This document shows positions 22,923 through 23,779 of a stretch of DNA of 23,779 bases, in pieces. Below the pieces are notes generated by a model that saw nothing but the letters and a program-made list of their open reading frames with translations, was not told the DNA's origin and did no database searches. The position numbers and the translations under genes are program-made. The stretch comes from a virus: positions 1-23,779 of the IMG/VR virus record IMGVR_UViG_3300030012_001919. One strand, 5' to 3'. Position 1 is the first letter of the stretch; every line of letters begins with the position of its first letter.

Positions 22923-23096
22923 CTAGTCCCAGAGGGAAAGTTGTAAAGATGTTTCTGCTGGATATATTCCAAAAGCTACTGTGAAGTGTGTACCTTCTAA
23001 GCTACTTATAAGAAAAGTAATGCTTATATATTTAAATAACTTTATCCTAAATCCAGCGTTATCTTTAGTATTTAGTTTTTCTAATTTAAAAATCAT
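22923..23096 (-). CDS. Small beta-rich protein (57 aa)
   Basis: A 57-residue protein: MIFKLEKLNTKDNAGFRIKL, then F-K-Y-I-S-I-T-F-L-I, then H-F-T-V-A-F-G-I-Y-P and ending L-Q-L-S-L-W-D. Alternating hydrophobic residues suggest three or four beta strands. I recall short phage proteins of the same look, but no function. It shares ATGA (23093-23096) with the zinc-ribbon gene upstream. Confidence 0.6.
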   Translation of the reverse strand: MIFKLEKLNTKDNAGFRIKLFKYISITFLISSLEGTHFTVAFGIYPAETSLQLSLWD

Positions 23097-23356
23097 TTGA
23101 TCTTTCTTGTTGTTACAAATGCTCTTTCATATTTAGTACCACAATTAGAACATTTAACGTAATGTAATTTAATTTGACCTTTCCAATGTGTCCCATAAGC
23201 ATCACCTTTTGGATTCTTGCATACAGGACACACCGAAGTCATTTCTTTTTTTCTATCCTCAATATCGTTAATAATAATCTCTACATTACTAGCTAGTTCT
23301 CTAATCAATTGTTTTATAAAGAACAGATTACTAAAAACTTTTTCTATCATTCTCAT
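23093..23356 (-). CDS. Zinc-ribbon protein with N-terminal helix (87 aa)
   Basis: An 87-residue protein. Residues 1-38 form a long amphipathic helix (VFSNLFFIKQLIRELASNVE), followed by a zinc ribbon with C43-P-V-C46 and C69-S-N-C72 and a basic end (T-T-R-K-I-K). The first ATG is chosen because it shares ATGA with the ATPase stop (23353-23356). A ribbon directly after a helicase-type ATPase could contact DNA or the ATPase, but this is inference from position. Confidence 0.7.
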   Translation of the reverse strand: MRMIEKVFSNLFFIKQLIRELASNVEIIINDIEDRKKEMTSVCPVCKNPKGDAYGTHWKGQIKLHYVKCSNCGTKYERAFVTTRKIK

Positions 23357-23779
23357 GAATGTTGTGTAAAGTTAAATATTTGAGGATTAAACTTTAAATA
23401 TGTTGCAAAAGAATTTTGAGACCTAGCTTTATGTACTTTAAACATACGCTTTACAGATTGTCTCTCACCTTCTATAGATACAACATTATCACTTTTAGTA
23501 GCAATATGAGTAGAGCCTTTACCACTTAAAGCATTTAGATTGGCTCTTGATGCCTCCTTAGATACATGACTTACTACAAAACTTATTGTTCTGTTTCTAT
23601 TAGTCATCTCACGAACACCATTAATAACAGTATCTATATGTTCTGTTGTACCTTGACGTACTCTTGGCACTGATACAGCATCAATTGTATCTATTACTAG
23701 AATCTCTGGTTGTTCTATTGCTACTAACCTTTTGATTGAGTTCAGTTCCATATGGTCAATAATTATATTAATGTATTTC
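23353..23779 (-). CDS. RecA/DnaB-type ATPase, C-terminal part (partial)
   Basis: The frame stays open past the Met at 23751 to the window edge, so the gene is cut at its 5' end; about 141 residues are visible. They include a Walker B strand P-E-I-L-V-I-D-T-I-D, T-I-S-F-V-V-S-H-V-S-K-E-A with the sensor His, and L-S-G-K-G-S-T-H-I-A-T-K-S-D-N-V, followed by a basic K-V-H-K-A-R-S-Q-N-S-F. This is the RecA-like core of DnaB/gp4-type helicases or RadA-like ATPases; the Walker A motif lies outside the window. A replicative helicase is most likely, a RecA/RadA-like recombinase the alternative. It leads the minus-strand operon seen here. Confidence 0.7.
   Translation of the reverse strand, partial: KYINIIIDHMELNSIKRLVAIEQPEILVIDTIDAVSVPRVRQGTTEHIDTVINGVREMTNRNRTISFVVSHVSKEASRANLNALSGKGSTHIATKSDNVVSIEGERQSVKRMFKVHKARSQNSFATYLKFNPQIFNFTQHS

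Noticed and set aside
22784-22984. Plus-strand 66-residue ORF in the early region
   Set aside because: It is opposite two better supported minus-strand genes with good Shine-Dalgarno sites and overlaps; it has none itself.
1-23779. CRISPR array, insertion sequence, integrase or attachment site
   Set aside because: No regularly spaced direct repeats, transposase or integrase motifs, or tRNA-end repeats were seen.

Overview
The window looks like part of the genome of a tailed, probably podovirus-like bacteriophage with an AT-rich genome of marine type. The evidence is dense gene packing, ATGA and TAATG junctions, tail-fibre, lysis and ejection-protein genes on one strand, and small replication-type genes on the other. 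Similar small basic proteins, fibre motifs and gene order are familiar from marine phages such as those of SAR11 and other streamlined marine bacteria. That host guess is inference only.

Plus strand, 1-20511, is one late (virion and lysis) operon. It opens with the end of a fibre-like protein (1-721) and a 1244-residue tail fibre ending in an S74 self-cleaving chaperone (721-4455). Next come two small proteins, a holin-like protein, a 50-residue gene, a muramidase-like protein and a calcineurin-like phosphoesterase (4457-6584). Three very basic small proteins follow (6586-7413), then a 15-residue cysteine-rich micro-ORF (7415-7462) and two small membrane proteins (7459-7987). The block closes with a 645-residue tail structural protein, a 94-residue protein, two ejection-type proteins and one giant 2701-residue protein (7987-20511).

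The giant protein is the main find. Residues about 800-1310 carry two blocks that resemble the two-barrel RNA polymerases of crAss-like phages (Cellulophaga phage phi14:2 gp66) and their relatives YonO and QDE-1. The clearest part is a D-L-D-I-D motif at residues 1214-1218, after an R-x-P block and followed by an S-I-G-V-A-V-N-T segment. Together with the ejection-protein neighbours and the membrane-active-looking ends, this suggests a virion-packaged RNA polymerase injected with the DNA. The call rests on motifs recalled from memory and needs a profile or structure comparison.

Minus strand, 23779-20549, is a convergent, probably early or middle operon. In transcription order it encodes a RecA/DnaB-type ATPase (runs off the edge), a zinc-ribbon protein, a 57-residue protein, a 64-residue protein, a 25-residue two-cysteine-pair microprotein and an acidic 59-residue protein. 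A Hjc-like resolvase follows, then a structured non-coding gap of 249 bases. After the gap come two small proteins, a 59-residue possible histone-fold protein, a second structured gap, a TTG-started membrane microprotein, a DUF3310 protein, a 27-residue membrane microprotein and a double zinc-ribbon protein. Several of these genes are under 60 residues and are supported by overlapping stop/start junctions.

I see no tRNA, rRNA, CRISPR array, insertion sequence or integrase. The two operons converge at about 20512-20548.
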